Shown piece by piece: positions 5,718-11,979 of a stretch of DNA of 11,979 nucleotides. The notes below the pieces were generated by a model. That model was not told the DNA's origin and made no database searches. It worked only from the letters and a program-made list of their open reading frames with translations. Position 1 is the stretch's first letter, and each line of letters opens with the position of its first letter. The position numbers and the translations under genes were made by a program. This DNA is from Bacillota bacterium (lineage in GTDB: Bacteria > Bacillota > Clostridia > Lachnospirales > Lachnospiraceae), in the NCBI GenBank assembly GCA_023428655.1, contig JAEYXC010000390.1, positions 1 through 11,979 on the forward strand, in the 5' to 3' direction.

Positions 5718-6929
5718 ATGAAAGAGAAAGTTATTCTGGCTTATTCCGGCGGTCTGGACACTACCGCTATCATTCCCTGGCTCAAGGAGAATTATGATTA
5801 TGATGTAGTCTGCGTATGTATTGATGTAGGACAGGGAAATGAACTGGATGGTCTGGAGGAAAGAGCAAAGCTTTCCGGCGCTACTAAGCTTTATATTGAG
5901 GATGTTGTGGAGGAATTCGTGAACGACTATGTGATTCCCTGCGTGAAGGCCAATGCAGTCTATGAATATAAATATCTTCTGGGCACCTCAATGGCTCGCC
6001 CCGTAATTGCGAAAAGATTGGTAGAAATTGCAAGACTGGAAGGTGCTACGGCAATCTGCCATGGAGCTACCGGGAAAGGAAATGATCAGGTTCGTTTTGA
6101 ATTAACCATAAAAGCACTGGCTCCCGATCTGAAAATTATCGCCCCTTGGAGAATCTGGACCATGGCTTCTCGTGAAGAGGAAATCGAATATTGCGAAAAG
6201 CATGGGATCCATCTCCCCTTCTCCCCCGATAACAGCTATTCCAGAGATCGTAATCTTTGGCACATAAGCCATGAGGGCCTTGAACTGGAGCTACCCTCCA
6301 ATGCACCCAATTATGATCATCTATTGGTTCTCGGTGTATCCCCGGAAAAGGCTCCACAAGAAGGTGAGATGCTCAGCATATCCTTTGAAAAGGGGATTCC
6401 TACTGCTCTCAATGGTAAGACAATGTCTGCAACGGATATCATTAAGGAATTGAACATAATCGGTGGTAAGCATGGAATCGGTATCGTTGACATTGTTGAA
6501 AATCGTGTTGTTGGTATGAAATCCCGTGGTGTATATGAAACTCCCGGCGGAACAATCCTGATGGAAGCACATATGCAGCTGGAGGAGCTTATTCTGGATC
6601 GTGCGACTATGACTGCCAAAAAAGAAGTGGGCAACCGTTTCGCTGATATTGTTTATGAAGGAAAATGGTTCACACCTCTTCGGGAAGCATATCAAGCCTT
6701 TGTCGATGTAACCCAGGAGTATGTAACCGGTGAGGTTAAGCTAAAGCTTTATAAAGGAAACATCATTAACCAGGGTACCACCTCCCCTTATTCCTTATAC
6801 AACGAAAGCATTGCTTCCTTCACAACGGGCGACCTTTACAACCATCATGATGCAGAGGGCTTTATCAATCTCTTTGGACTTTCCTTGAAGGTACGTGCAA
6901 TGAAGATGGCAGCTCTCGACAACAAATAA
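5718..6929 (+). CDS. argG: Argininosuccinate synthase
   Basis: Joins citrulline and aspartate using ATP, giving argininosuccinate, AMP and pyrophosphate, the penultimate step of arginine synthesis, in the cytoplasm. 403 residues from the chosen start, normal length. Visible: the ATP pyrophosphatase P-loop AYSGGLDT (8-15), YKYLLGTSMARP (84-95), the substrate-binding GATGKGNDQVRFE (116-128), SRDRNLW (175-181) and YETPGGT in the C-terminal half. The frame also opens at an ATG at 5703, but that codon overlaps the ribosome site GGAGG (5705-5709), which is 8 nt before the ATG at 5718; the true start is therefore 5718. It stands alone, transcribed away from maf, and argH does not follow it. The promoter shares its operator-like layout with the argJBD operon. 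No clear T-tailed terminator follows; a tandem repeat and a long inverted repeat do. Confidence 0.98.
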   Translation: MKEKVILAYSGGLDTTAIIPWLKENYDYDVVCVCIDVGQGNELDGLEERAKLSGATKLYIEDVVEEFVNDYVIPCVKANAVYEYKYLLGTSMARPVIAKRLVEIARLEGATAICHGATGKGNDQVRFELTIKALAPDLKIIAPWRIWTMASREEEIEYCEKHGIHLPFSPDNSYSRDRNLWHISHEGLELELPSNAPNYDHLLVLGVSPEKAPQEGEMLSISFEKGIPTALNGKTMSATDIIKELNIIGGKHGIGIVDIVENRVVGMKSRGVYETPGGTILMEAHMQLEELILDRATMTAKKEVGNRFADIVYEGKWFTPLREAYQAFVDVTQEYVTGEVKLKLYKGNIINQGTTSPYSLYNESIASFTTGDLYNHHDAEGFINLFGLSLKVRAMKMAALDNK

Positions 6930-6952
6930 ATCACAATAACTAAAGTTATAAA

Positions 6953-7016
6953 CAAATAAAGCATTAAGCAAATAAAGCATTAAGAAAATAAAGCGTTAAG
7001 CAAATATAATATTAAA
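6953..7016. repeat. 16-bp tandem repeat, four copies, after argG
   Basis: CAAATAAAGCATTAAG occurs twice identically (6953-6968, 6969-6984). A third copy has two changes (6985-7000) and a decayed fourth has four (7001-7016). The first eight bases of the unit also match the argG stop region (CAAATAAA, 6923-6930), so the array may have grown from the gene's 3' end. It lies in the 3' untranslated zone between convergent genes. Simple slippage expansion is likely. Confidence 0.85.
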
Positions 7017-7028
7017 CTCATAAAATAT

Positions 7029-7102
7029 GGACCATGACTTATCATCTGATATCAGAGCCCTTTTCGTTGGCTCTGATATCAATTCGGATAAGTACATGGT
7101 CC
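7029..7102. repeat. Long inverted repeat between argG and the hydrolase gene
   Basis: A 74-nt hairpin with 28 paired positions: GGACCATG (7029-7036) with CATGGTCC (7095-7102), ACTTATC (7037-7043) with GATAAGT (7087-7093), and TGATATCAGAGCC (7047-7059) with GGCTCTGATATCA (7069-7081). The loop has 9 nt; A7094 is bulged and a 3/5-nt internal loop separates the helices. It lies between convergent genes. It is not a canonical terminator: no T-run follows on the plus strand, and only ATATTTTA follows on the minus strand. It could end both transcripts, protect RNA ends, or be a small mobile or REP-like element; no target duplication is evident. Confidence 0.85.
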
Positions 7103-7129
7103 TTATGGATTCACTCCGATTCCCCTCTG

Positions 7130-8101
7130 TCATCTTCCCAGATACGTCTTCAAAAATCGCGCCACTACCCTCTCATATCTTTCCCGATTCTTGCAATAGC
7201 TCGCCGCATGCTTTGCTCCGGCAACCAGATACATCGCCTTGTTCTTCTTCTTATTATGATACATTTGCTTCGTCATATCAGCCGGAACCAAATTATCAAT
7301 TTTGCCATGTATGAATAAGACCGGAGTTCGGGAATGCCGAACAACGCTAATCGGTGATACCTCGTTATACCAAAAGCCTGCTCGAAGATAGGTCAGAAAG
7401 CTTTCGATCGGAATAAGAAAGCAGGGAAGATGGTAATATTGCTTGAGCTGATGACAGATCAGCTGTGTTAAATCCGAGTAAGCACAATCCGCTATCGCAC
7501 AATTTACCCTTCGATCAATTCCCAAATGCATTAATACCGTAGCGGCTCCCATCGATTCTCCGTGAGTTACAATAACACAATTGGGTCCATAGCGATCATA
7601 GCACCAGTCCACTAGCTTTTTCAGATCGTATTTTTCATAAAACCCCATGGAGGTATGTGCTTTTCCACTGTACCCATGATTTCGATGATCATAGATTAAT
7701 ACCCGATAACCTAGACGAAAAAACATCTTCGCATATTTTATCCCGCTGTATTTTGCATATCCAAGCCCATGGCACAATATAGCTATCTTCTCCGGAGGCT
7801 TTCTGCGGCTACTGCTATCACCAAAAAAGGAGGTATGTTCCTCACCTACTCCCCCCTTCCTTCCCTCACTCTCATCCAGCTGACTTCTGCCGTCCAGGAG
7901 CTCACAGGATAGGCGGTATCCATAATCCGAGCGCAAGGTGAAGATCTCCTTCTCCCAGGAATAATATTCCTCCGAATTCACACGATTGCATCGAATTTCC
8001 CTTTGATACCCCTTCCCATAGGGTAGCATTCTGGGTCTTACAATCATATTCGAAAGGCACCAAAGCCATTCGAAAAACCATATCAACACAATTACTAACA
8101 T
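7130..8101 (-). CDS. Membrane-anchored alpha/beta hydrolase
   Basis: A serine hydrolase of the alpha/beta fold, similar in plan to YqkD-like proteins; substrate unknown. From the chosen ATG it has 323 residues: an N-terminal hydrophobic anchor (2-20, LVIVLIWFFEWLWCL), a variable charged linker (about 70-104), then the hydrolase domain. The oxyanion HG is in CHGLGYAKYSG (110-120), the nucleophile Ser183 in GESMG (181-185), the acid Asp269 in HGKIDN, and His298 in GAKHAAS, so the triad is complete. The frame is open to a TTG at 8203 and ATGs at 8197/8194, but GGAG touches those ATGs. Instead GAGGTGA lies 8 nt before the ATG at 8101, which begins a typical signal anchor; the start is moderately sure. 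The domain probably faces outward. It is convergent with argG and is preceded by the GDPD terminator, so it likely has its own transcript, though I found no clear promoter. Confidence 0.87.
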   Translation of the reverse strand: MLVIVLIWFFEWLWCLSNMIVRPRMLPYGKGYQREIRCNRVNSEEYYSWEKEIFTLRSDYGYRLSCELLDGRSQLDESEGRKGGVGEEHTSFFGDSSSRRKPPEKIAILCHGLGYAKYSGIKYAKMFFRLGYRVLIYDHRNHGYSGKAHTSMGFYEKYDLKKLVDWCYDRYGPNCVIVTHGESMGAATVLMHLGIDRRVNCAIADCAYSDLTQLICHQLKQYYHLPCFLIPIESFLTYLRAGFWYNEVSPISVVRHSRTPVLFIHGKIDNLVPADMTKQMYHNKKKNKAMYLVAGAKHAASYCKNRERYERVVARFLKTYLGR

Positions 8102-8270
8102 TCTACACGTCACCTCATTATACTTCGTAACCACACCCAACCGGATAAAATGACAAATCATTTCACTTATCATGAATAATCGATATAAAATCATCATCTC
8201 CAATTATTAACGTATTATTCTTAACGATGGGATTGCCCACTTTATAAAAATAACAAGGGATTAAACAGGC

Positions 8271-8328
8271 AAGGAAAAAGCTCTATGTCTTAAGGAATGC
8301 CTGGTTGCATTCCAAAAGACATAGAGCT
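8271..8328 (-). terminator. Long rho-independent terminator after the GDPD gene
   Basis: On the minus strand AGCTCTATGTCTT (8328-8316) pairs with AAGACATAGAGCT (8291-8279), and GGAATGC (8313-8307) with GCATTCC (8300-8294). The two helices are separated by a 2x2 mismatch and closed by a 6-nt loop. TTTTTCCTT follows. A 20-bp stem plus T-run just after the GDPD stop marks the end of that transcription unit. Confidence 0.9.
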
Positions 8329-8349
8329 CATTGGTTATAACTCCAGTTA

Positions 8350-9180
8350 TCACTTGTTATTCTGCGGAATAAAACGATCAAAGATAAATAGCTCAAAATA
8401 CTCTCTGCTATGCTCCAACTGCTCCTCACTCTGAATGGTCCAAGCGACGGTCTTTGTTCGGAAAAGCTTACGACAAAGGGTAAAGGAAAGCGCTTCCTTA
8501 TATACATGATGATATGCTATAAAATCCGGCTTCGTCAGAAAATTAAATAACAAATGCTTTAATAAAAAGTATTGAACCGGATCTCCTTCAATCTTCTCTT
8601 TCCTAAAATCCGTTGACAGTTGACCGCGGATCACCTCGGGATGATGCTTTTTATACCACATGAGTCCGAAGGGGTTGAAGGACTCTATCACATAGAAGCC
8701 CTTGTAACCGGACAACAGCTCTGACACCTTCGAACAAAGCCGATCCGCCTTCCAGGGGATCTTAAGCTCGATGATAAGGGGAACCTTTCCGTCTACCAGT
8801 TCCAGAACCTCCTTTAGGGTTGGAATTCTTTCCTCGGAATGGAATAACTTATATTCCTTCAGCTCTTCATAGGTAAGTGTTGCTACCGTAACCTCCGCTT
8901 GACAGGCTCTCTTCAAATTATAATCATGAAGAACAATGGGAACCAAATCCTTGGTTAACTGCACATCAAGCTCAATTCCATAATTTTGATCCACTGCCAA
9001 GGCAAAGGCCTTCAATGAATTCTCCGGCGCATCTGCTTTATTATTATGTAATCCGCGATGCGCATAGAGCCAACCATCCATTTCCTTGATATTCTGATTG
9101 CGCTTCAGCTTCGGCATGATCGCCAGAAGATACAGCACAACAATGATAATTATTACAAACAATATATCCATTAGAAACAT
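8350..9180 (-). CDS. Membrane-anchored glycerophosphodiester phosphodiesterase
   Basis: GDPD-family enzyme that splits glycerophosphodiesters into sn-glycerol 3-phosphate and an alcohol using divalent metal. 276 residues: one N-terminal membrane helix (about 4-22) followed by the TIM-barrel domain. The catalytic and metal residues are visible: AHRGLH with His41 and Arg42, ENS (53-55), Glu70 and Asp72 in IELDVQ, HD (85-86), and Glu138 in LIIELKI. The C-terminal strand WTIQSEEQ and FIFDRF correspond to the usual WTVN and TDRP blocks, though the latter is altered. The frame opens at a TTG at 9192; GGAGG lies 5 nt before the ATG at 9180, which I take as the start. It follows the MFS gene by 48 nt with no terminator, and a strong terminator follows, so it is probably the last gene of a three-gene unit. 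The domain likely sits outside the membrane and acts on lipid or teichoic-acid breakdown products; that substrate is inference. Confidence 0.92.
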   Translation of the reverse strand: MFLMDILFVIIIIVVLYLLAIMPKLKRNQNIKEMDGWLYAHRGLHNNKADAPENSLKAFALAVDQNYGIELDVQLTKDLVPIVLHDYNLKRACQAEVTVATLTYEELKEYKLFHSEERIPTLKEVLELVDGKVPLIIELKIPWKADRLCSKVSELLSGYKGFYVIESFNPFGLMWYKKHHPEVIRGQLSTDFRKEKIEGDPVQYFLLKHLLFNFLTKPDFIAYHHVYKEALSFTLCRKLFRTKTVAWTIQSEEQLEHSREYFELFIFDRFIPQNNK

Positions 9181-9228
9181 AACAGCCTCCAAGCTACAAG
9201 CATACTATAATGTCCTTCGTAGAGTCCA

Positions 9229-10518
9229 CTAGTCCTCCACATCAAAGCTCTCAATTAGGTCCTTCTTTCTCATGGGCCTGGAATCGCCATGCATTACAAA
9301 TAACATAGTACATAAGGACGCTATGGAGAATACAACGGCATAAGGGAATAGTGTCCGATAAGAGATATATTCCAGTAGTGCTCCCGAAACAATCGGAGTC
9401 AATATCTGTGCCGACATGGAGAAGGTGTAATACAGACCGGTATATTTACCGATATCACTGCCCTTGCACATCTCCACAACCATGGGATAGGAATTAACGT
9501 TGATTGCCGCCCAGCCTATTCCAGTAAAGGCAAATACCACATTGATTAAGGAAGAATATTCTACAAATAGAGCACCACAGAGATAGGAAGCTGTCATCAT
9601 GATAATACCTGCAATAATGGTCTTCTTCCTTCCGATCCTGGTCGCAATAATTCCAATGGGGATATAGCTGAATATTGCGGCGATGGTTGCCACCAGTAAG
9701 GAGTCAGCAAAGCCACCGGCCTTCAAATTCCAGACCTGCTCCACATATCTGGAGTAAGCTGTGGTAACCGCATTATAGGCTGTAAACCATAAGAAGATGG
9801 AAGCCAGAAGAAGAATAAAGCTTCTTCGAACCTCAGCTGGCATTTTATCGTTATCGGCCGACGAATGAGATTCCTTTCTCTCCTTATCCATAGGATCTAC
9901 TGCTCCTGCCTCCAGATCAATGGTAGCGGACAGCTTTTTCTCACGTATGGTAATCACCAGCAGTATCACCGCGAATACCATAATCGCTGATACGGAGAAG
10001 AATACAGCCTGATAATCCGTTCCTTCCTTAACCAGCACCTTAATCATTATCAGGGTATATACTCCACCGAAAGCACCCATTAGGTTGATAATGGAGTTTG
10101 CCTTACTTCGTAAAGGCTTCGGTGTTAAATCCGGCATCAGTGCGACGGCAGGGGATCGGTAGGAGCCCTTCGCCACCAATACGATGCCTAGAAACAAAAG
10201 AAACAAGAACATACTGCCTGCTTTATTCGCAATTGGGATAAAGGTCATCGCTATGACTGCAACAAAGGTTCCACCGACAATAAACGGAGTCCTCTTACCC
10301 ATAGGGGTATCAACCTTATCGGACAGGGAACCGAATATTGGTAATAAAAACAATGCCAATACATTATCCAATGCCATTAAAACACCCGTTACCGTCTCTC
10401 CAAGTCCAAAGGTGTTTTTTAGCATTAAGGGTATAATGTTATCATACAATTGCCAGAAACAACAGATGGACATAAATGCAAGCCCTACAAAAAACGTCCG
10501 CTTATAGTTTAGTCTCAT
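9229..10518 (-). CDS. MFS transporter, SLC45/GPH-like
   Basis: A 429-residue major-facilitator transporter with about 12 membrane segments and a charged central loop near residues 190-235 between the two halves. The loop 2-3 motif GSLSDKVDTPMGKRTPF (63-79) has the G-x-x-S-D ... G-K-R-x-P-F form seen in SLC45-type sugar/H+ symporters and related GPH carriers, and the C-terminal half carries RIGRKK as its counterpart. A sugar or glycoside substrate is therefore plausible but not shown. ATG start with AAGGAGGAAGT immediately upstream, a strong ribosome site. It lies 38 nt after the methyltransferase stop; that gap holds a small hairpin (10532-10549, six pairs) without a T-run. It is 48 nt before GDPD, so the three probably share the promoter at 11345-11373. 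Pairing with GDPD could mean uptake or export related to glycerophosphodiesters or their head groups, but this is a guess. Confidence 0.88.
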   Translation of the reverse strand: MRLNYKRTFFVGLAFMSICCFWQLYDNIIPLMLKNTFGLGETVTGVLMALDNVLALFLLPIFGSLSDKVDTPMGKRTPFIVGGTFVAVIAMTFIPIANKAGSMFLFLLFLGIVLVAKGSYRSPAVALMPDLTPKPLRSKANSIINLMGAFGGVYTLIMIKVLVKEGTDYQAVFFSVSAIMVFAVILLVITIREKKLSATIDLEAGAVDPMDKERKESHSSADNDKMPAEVRRSFILLLASIFLWFTAYNAVTTAYSRYVEQVWNLKAGGFADSLLVATIAAIFSYIPIGIIATRIGRKKTIIAGIIMMTASYLCGALFVEYSSLINVVFAFTGIGWAAINVNSYPMVVEMCKGSDIGKYTGLYYTFSMSAQILTPIVSGALLEYISYRTLFPYAVVFSIASLCTMLFVMHGDSRPMRKKDLIESFDVED

Positions 10519-10556
10519 ACTTCCTCCTTTTTGCCCGCTCCATCAGGCACCCCGTT

Positions 10557-11306
10557 TTATTTTTGATTTGTAAAAGTATATGCTCCAATTCCCACTGCAA
10601 TGGTTAGATTCAAAGAATCCACATCCGGTGACTGGGGAATAAAGATACTGGTACCAACCTCAAGAAAGGAATTGTCAAGTCCTGTAGCCTCATTACCAAA
10701 GACCAGAGCGAACAGCTCCGCCTTGGGGCAATCCTTAAGAGTCAAGGTCTTCTCACCGTTTAGCATAAAGGTAAAGACCTCATGCTTCCCAAACTCCCTA
10801 CGGTACTCATCAAAGCTCTCGTATTGATGAAAATTCAACCGAAAGAGAGCTCCCATTGAGGAACGAACCGTCTTCGGATGAAAGAGATCTGCGCTCGGTA
10901 AAATAATTGCAATGTCGTATATCCCAAAGCCTACCGCCGTCCGAAGGATTGTCCCTAGGTTACCCATGTTACTTGGATTCACCAGTACAATGTGGGGACG
11001 ATCAGAGGACAGCTTATCCTCATATTTTTGAAACACGCCGGCCACATAGCAGTTTTCCTTATCACTAAGCTTCCCGATTAATTTATTGTTAAACTCCATG
11101 GGAAGCCCCTTCTCATCACATAGCTTTTTTAGCTTCTCCTGGTCTGTAAAGCTGGTATCCACAAGAATCCTTTTAACCATCTCCGGTCTTGCCTTAATTA
11201 GCTCGTAGGTGGGAAATGCTCCTAGGGTATAGGAATAATCCGCATCCTTTTTGTATGGCTTGATCTGATTTTGTTCTACACTGCTTCCTGCTTTTTCATT
11301 CTTCAC
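10557..11306 (-). CDS. SpoU/TrmH-family RNA 2'-O-methyltransferase
   Basis: SPOUT-class methyltransferase that would place a 2'-O-methyl group on rRNA or tRNA using S-adenosylmethionine. 249 residues: an N-terminal substrate-binding part (about 25-95, L30e-like as in RlmB/TrmH relatives) and the trefoil-knot domain. All three family motifs are visible: NPSNMGNLGTILRTA (110-124, with Asn116 and Arg122), LVFGNEATGL (201-210, with Glu206) and SLNLTIAVGIGAY (231-243). The frame opens at an ATG at 11339, but that codon falls at the predicted transcription start, while GGAGGT lies 7 nt before a GTG at 11306. I take GTG 11306 as the start (MKNEKAGSSV...). First gene of the unit with the MFS and GDPD genes. 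The exact RNA target cannot be read from the sequence. Confidence 0.92.
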   Translation of the reverse strand: MKNEKAGSSVEQNQIKPYKKDADYSYTLGAFPTYELIKARPEMVKRILVDTSFTDQEKLKKLCDEKGLPMEFNNKLIGKLSDKENCYVAGVFQKYEDKLSSDRPHIVLVNPSNMGNLGTILRTAVGFGIYDIAIILPSADLFHPKTVRSSMGALFRLNFHQYESFDEYRREFGKHEVFTFMLNGEKTLTLKDCPKAELFALVFGNEATGLDNSFLEVGTSIFIPQSPDVDSLNLTIAVGIGAYTFTNQK

Positions 11307-11344
11307 GTAATCAACCTCCGGTACATAAATCATCCACATGTATC

Positions 11345-11373
11345 ATTATACTTAATTCAATAACCGATAGCAA
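11345..11373 (-). promoter_or_regulatory. Promoter of the methyltransferase-MFS-GDPD unit
   Basis: Minus strand: TTGCTA (-35, 11373-11368), a 17-bp spacer, and a perfect TATAAT (-10, 11350-11345). Transcription would begin near 11338, leaving about 32 nt before the GTG start at 11306 with its GGAGGT site. Confidence 0.75.
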
Positions 11374-11471
11374 ATAAATTCCCTCAATTTCACCTAGATT
11401 TATCACCTGATTGCAAGGTGCCTCCCAGAAATATGCCATGCATACAGTCAATCCTTTGGTGCAAAAGTCTT

Positions 11472-11562
11472 AAAAAAAGCCATCCAAGGATATCCCTCCT
11501 AATGATGTTCAGACGATTTTCGCTGAAGCTCGTATTAGGTATCCTTCCTTAGATGGCTTTTT
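11472..11562 (-). terminator. Elaborate four-helix terminator after the DegV gene
   Basis: Four nested helices on one axis: AAAAAGCCATC (11474-11484) with GATGGCTTTTT (11552-11562), AAGGATA (11486-11492) with TATCCTT (11540-11546), CCTAAT (11498-11503) with ATTAGG (11534-11539), and TTCAG (11508-11512) with CTGAA (11523-11527). On the minus strand the outer GGC-rich stem runs into seven T residues, so it should end the DegV transcript. The plus strand also gives a T-run, so it can work both ways. The stem is much longer than termination requires. Confidence 0.85.
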
Positions 11563-11605
11563 ATAAATCATTTCCAACAAACCCTATGGGTGTATTTTAA
11601 TATAG

Positions 11606-11979
11606 TTAGTCCCTTCTCTCTCCCATGAATACAAGAGCCAACATTCCAGGCCCGGTATGAGTACCGATGATAGGACCGATCTTTGATATAATAATATCCT
11701 TAACCGTTATTCGGGATCGGATCAGCTTCTCTAATTCCTTTGCCTGTGCCAAGTCATCTCCATGACCGATAATGATTGTTTGATCCGATAAATCTCTTGC
11801 TTCTGTAGCAAGCTTATTTAGCATAAAATCAAGCTCTGCCTTTGTACCACGGATTTTTGATACCACGGTAAGCTTCCCCTCAGAGTCCGTGCTTAATACC
11901 GGTCGTATCTTAAGTGCTGTTCCCACCATTGCCTCAATCGAAGTAATTCTTCCACCGCGCTTCAGATAGAAAAGATCCT
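11606..11979 (-). CDS. DegV-family fatty-acid-binding protein, C-terminal part
   Basis: The last 123 or so residues of a DegV protein; the family is about 280 residues, so the N-terminal half lies beyond the window edge. The frame stays open to position 11979, so the internal ATG at 11929 is not the start. DLFYLKRGGRITSIEA at the cut end is the family's conserved L-x-Y-L-x-x-G-G-R-I segment, followed by VGTALKIRPVL, IIGHGDD and the C-terminal GPIIGTHTGPGMLALVFMG, which is typical. DegV/FakB proteins bind a fatty acid and present it to the kinase FakA, feeding exogenous fatty acids into phospholipid synthesis. No fakA is visible here. A terminator follows 43 nt downstream. Family assignment is very sure; the bound lipid is not known. 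Confidence 0.95.
   Translation of the reverse strand, partial: DLFYLKRGGRITSIEAMVGTALKIRPVLSTDSEGKLTVVSKIRGTKAELDFMLNKLATEARDLSDQTIIIGHGDDLAQAKELEKLIRSRITVKDIIISKIGPIIGTHTGPGMLALVFMGERRD

Noticed and set aside
6317..6695. Open frames antisense to argG
   Set aside because: They overlap a clear argG coding sequence, lack ribosome sites and family resemblance, and look like codon-bias shadows.
7027..7318. Plus-strand open frames across the inverted repeat and the hydrolase 3' end
   Set aside because: Two overlapping frames starting in the hairpin and running antisense to the hydrolase; no ribosome site and no protein-like pattern.
8207..8226. Direct repeat TTAACG spaced 14 bp upstream of the hydrolase
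   Set aside because: Six-base repeat in AT-rich DNA with no promoter context; likely chance.
11404..11419. Small hairpin CACCT / AGGTG in the spacer before the methyltransferase
   Set aside because: Only five pairs and upstream of the predicted promoter, so not in the leader; no T-run follows.
1..11979. Mobile element, phage, CRISPR, defence or biosynthetic cluster
   Set aside because: All sizable coding regions fit core metabolic or housekeeping families; no transposase, integrase, repeat-spacer array or cluster genes were seen.

Overview
The window looks like chromosomal DNA of a low-to-moderate-GC Clostridia member, most like Lachnospiraceae (Lachnoclostridium/Anaerocolumna type). The grounds are strong AGGAGG/GGAGGTG ribosome sites, AT-rich spacers with TATAAT promoters, ArgJ-type arginine genes and DegV, Maf and GDPD proteins of Firmicutes character. 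This placement is inferred from protein style only. The gene content is ordinary core metabolism and housekeeping. I see no CRISPR array, tRNA or rRNA, transposase, phage gene, toxin-antitoxin pair or defence system. The unusual material is in the intergenic DNA.

Layout. (1) 104-550, minus: a small DMT/YdcZ-type membrane protein whose upstream DNA folds into a closed multi-helix structure. (2) 752-4626, minus: an arginine operon, GNAT acetyltransferase - argJ - argB - argD, closed by a good terminator at 712-745. (3) 4709-5320, minus: maf, just upstream of the arg operon promoter. (4) 5718-6929, plus: argG, divergent from maf. (5) 6953-7102: a 16-bp tandem repeat followed by a 74-nt inverted repeat between convergent genes. 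(6) 7130-8101, minus: a membrane-anchored alpha/beta hydrolase. (7) 8350-11306, minus: an apparent three-gene unit, SpoU-type RNA methyltransferase - MFS transporter - glycerophosphodiesterase, with a clear promoter (11345-11373) and a long terminator (8271-8328). (8) 11606-11979, minus: the C-terminal part of a DegV protein, cut by the window edge, followed by an elaborate terminator (11472-11562).

How the genes fit together. ArgJ recycles the acetyl group from N-acetylornithine to glutamate, ArgB phosphorylates N-acetylglutamate, ArgD makes N-acetylornithine, and ArgG joins citrulline and aspartate. argC, argF, argH and the carbamoyl-phosphate genes are not in this window. The promoters of the GNAT-argJBD operon and of argG share one architecture: TTGCAT, a 17-bp spacer, and a -10 inside TGTATA(A/T)TTATAAA, with two ARG-box-like 14-mers starting 20 bp apart. 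I read this as common ArgR-type control of the two units; it is the best-supported regulatory observation here. Several starts are set by ribosome sites rather than by the longest frame (argD, argB, maf, argG, hydrolase, GDPD, methyltransferase), and argJ appears to start with TTG.
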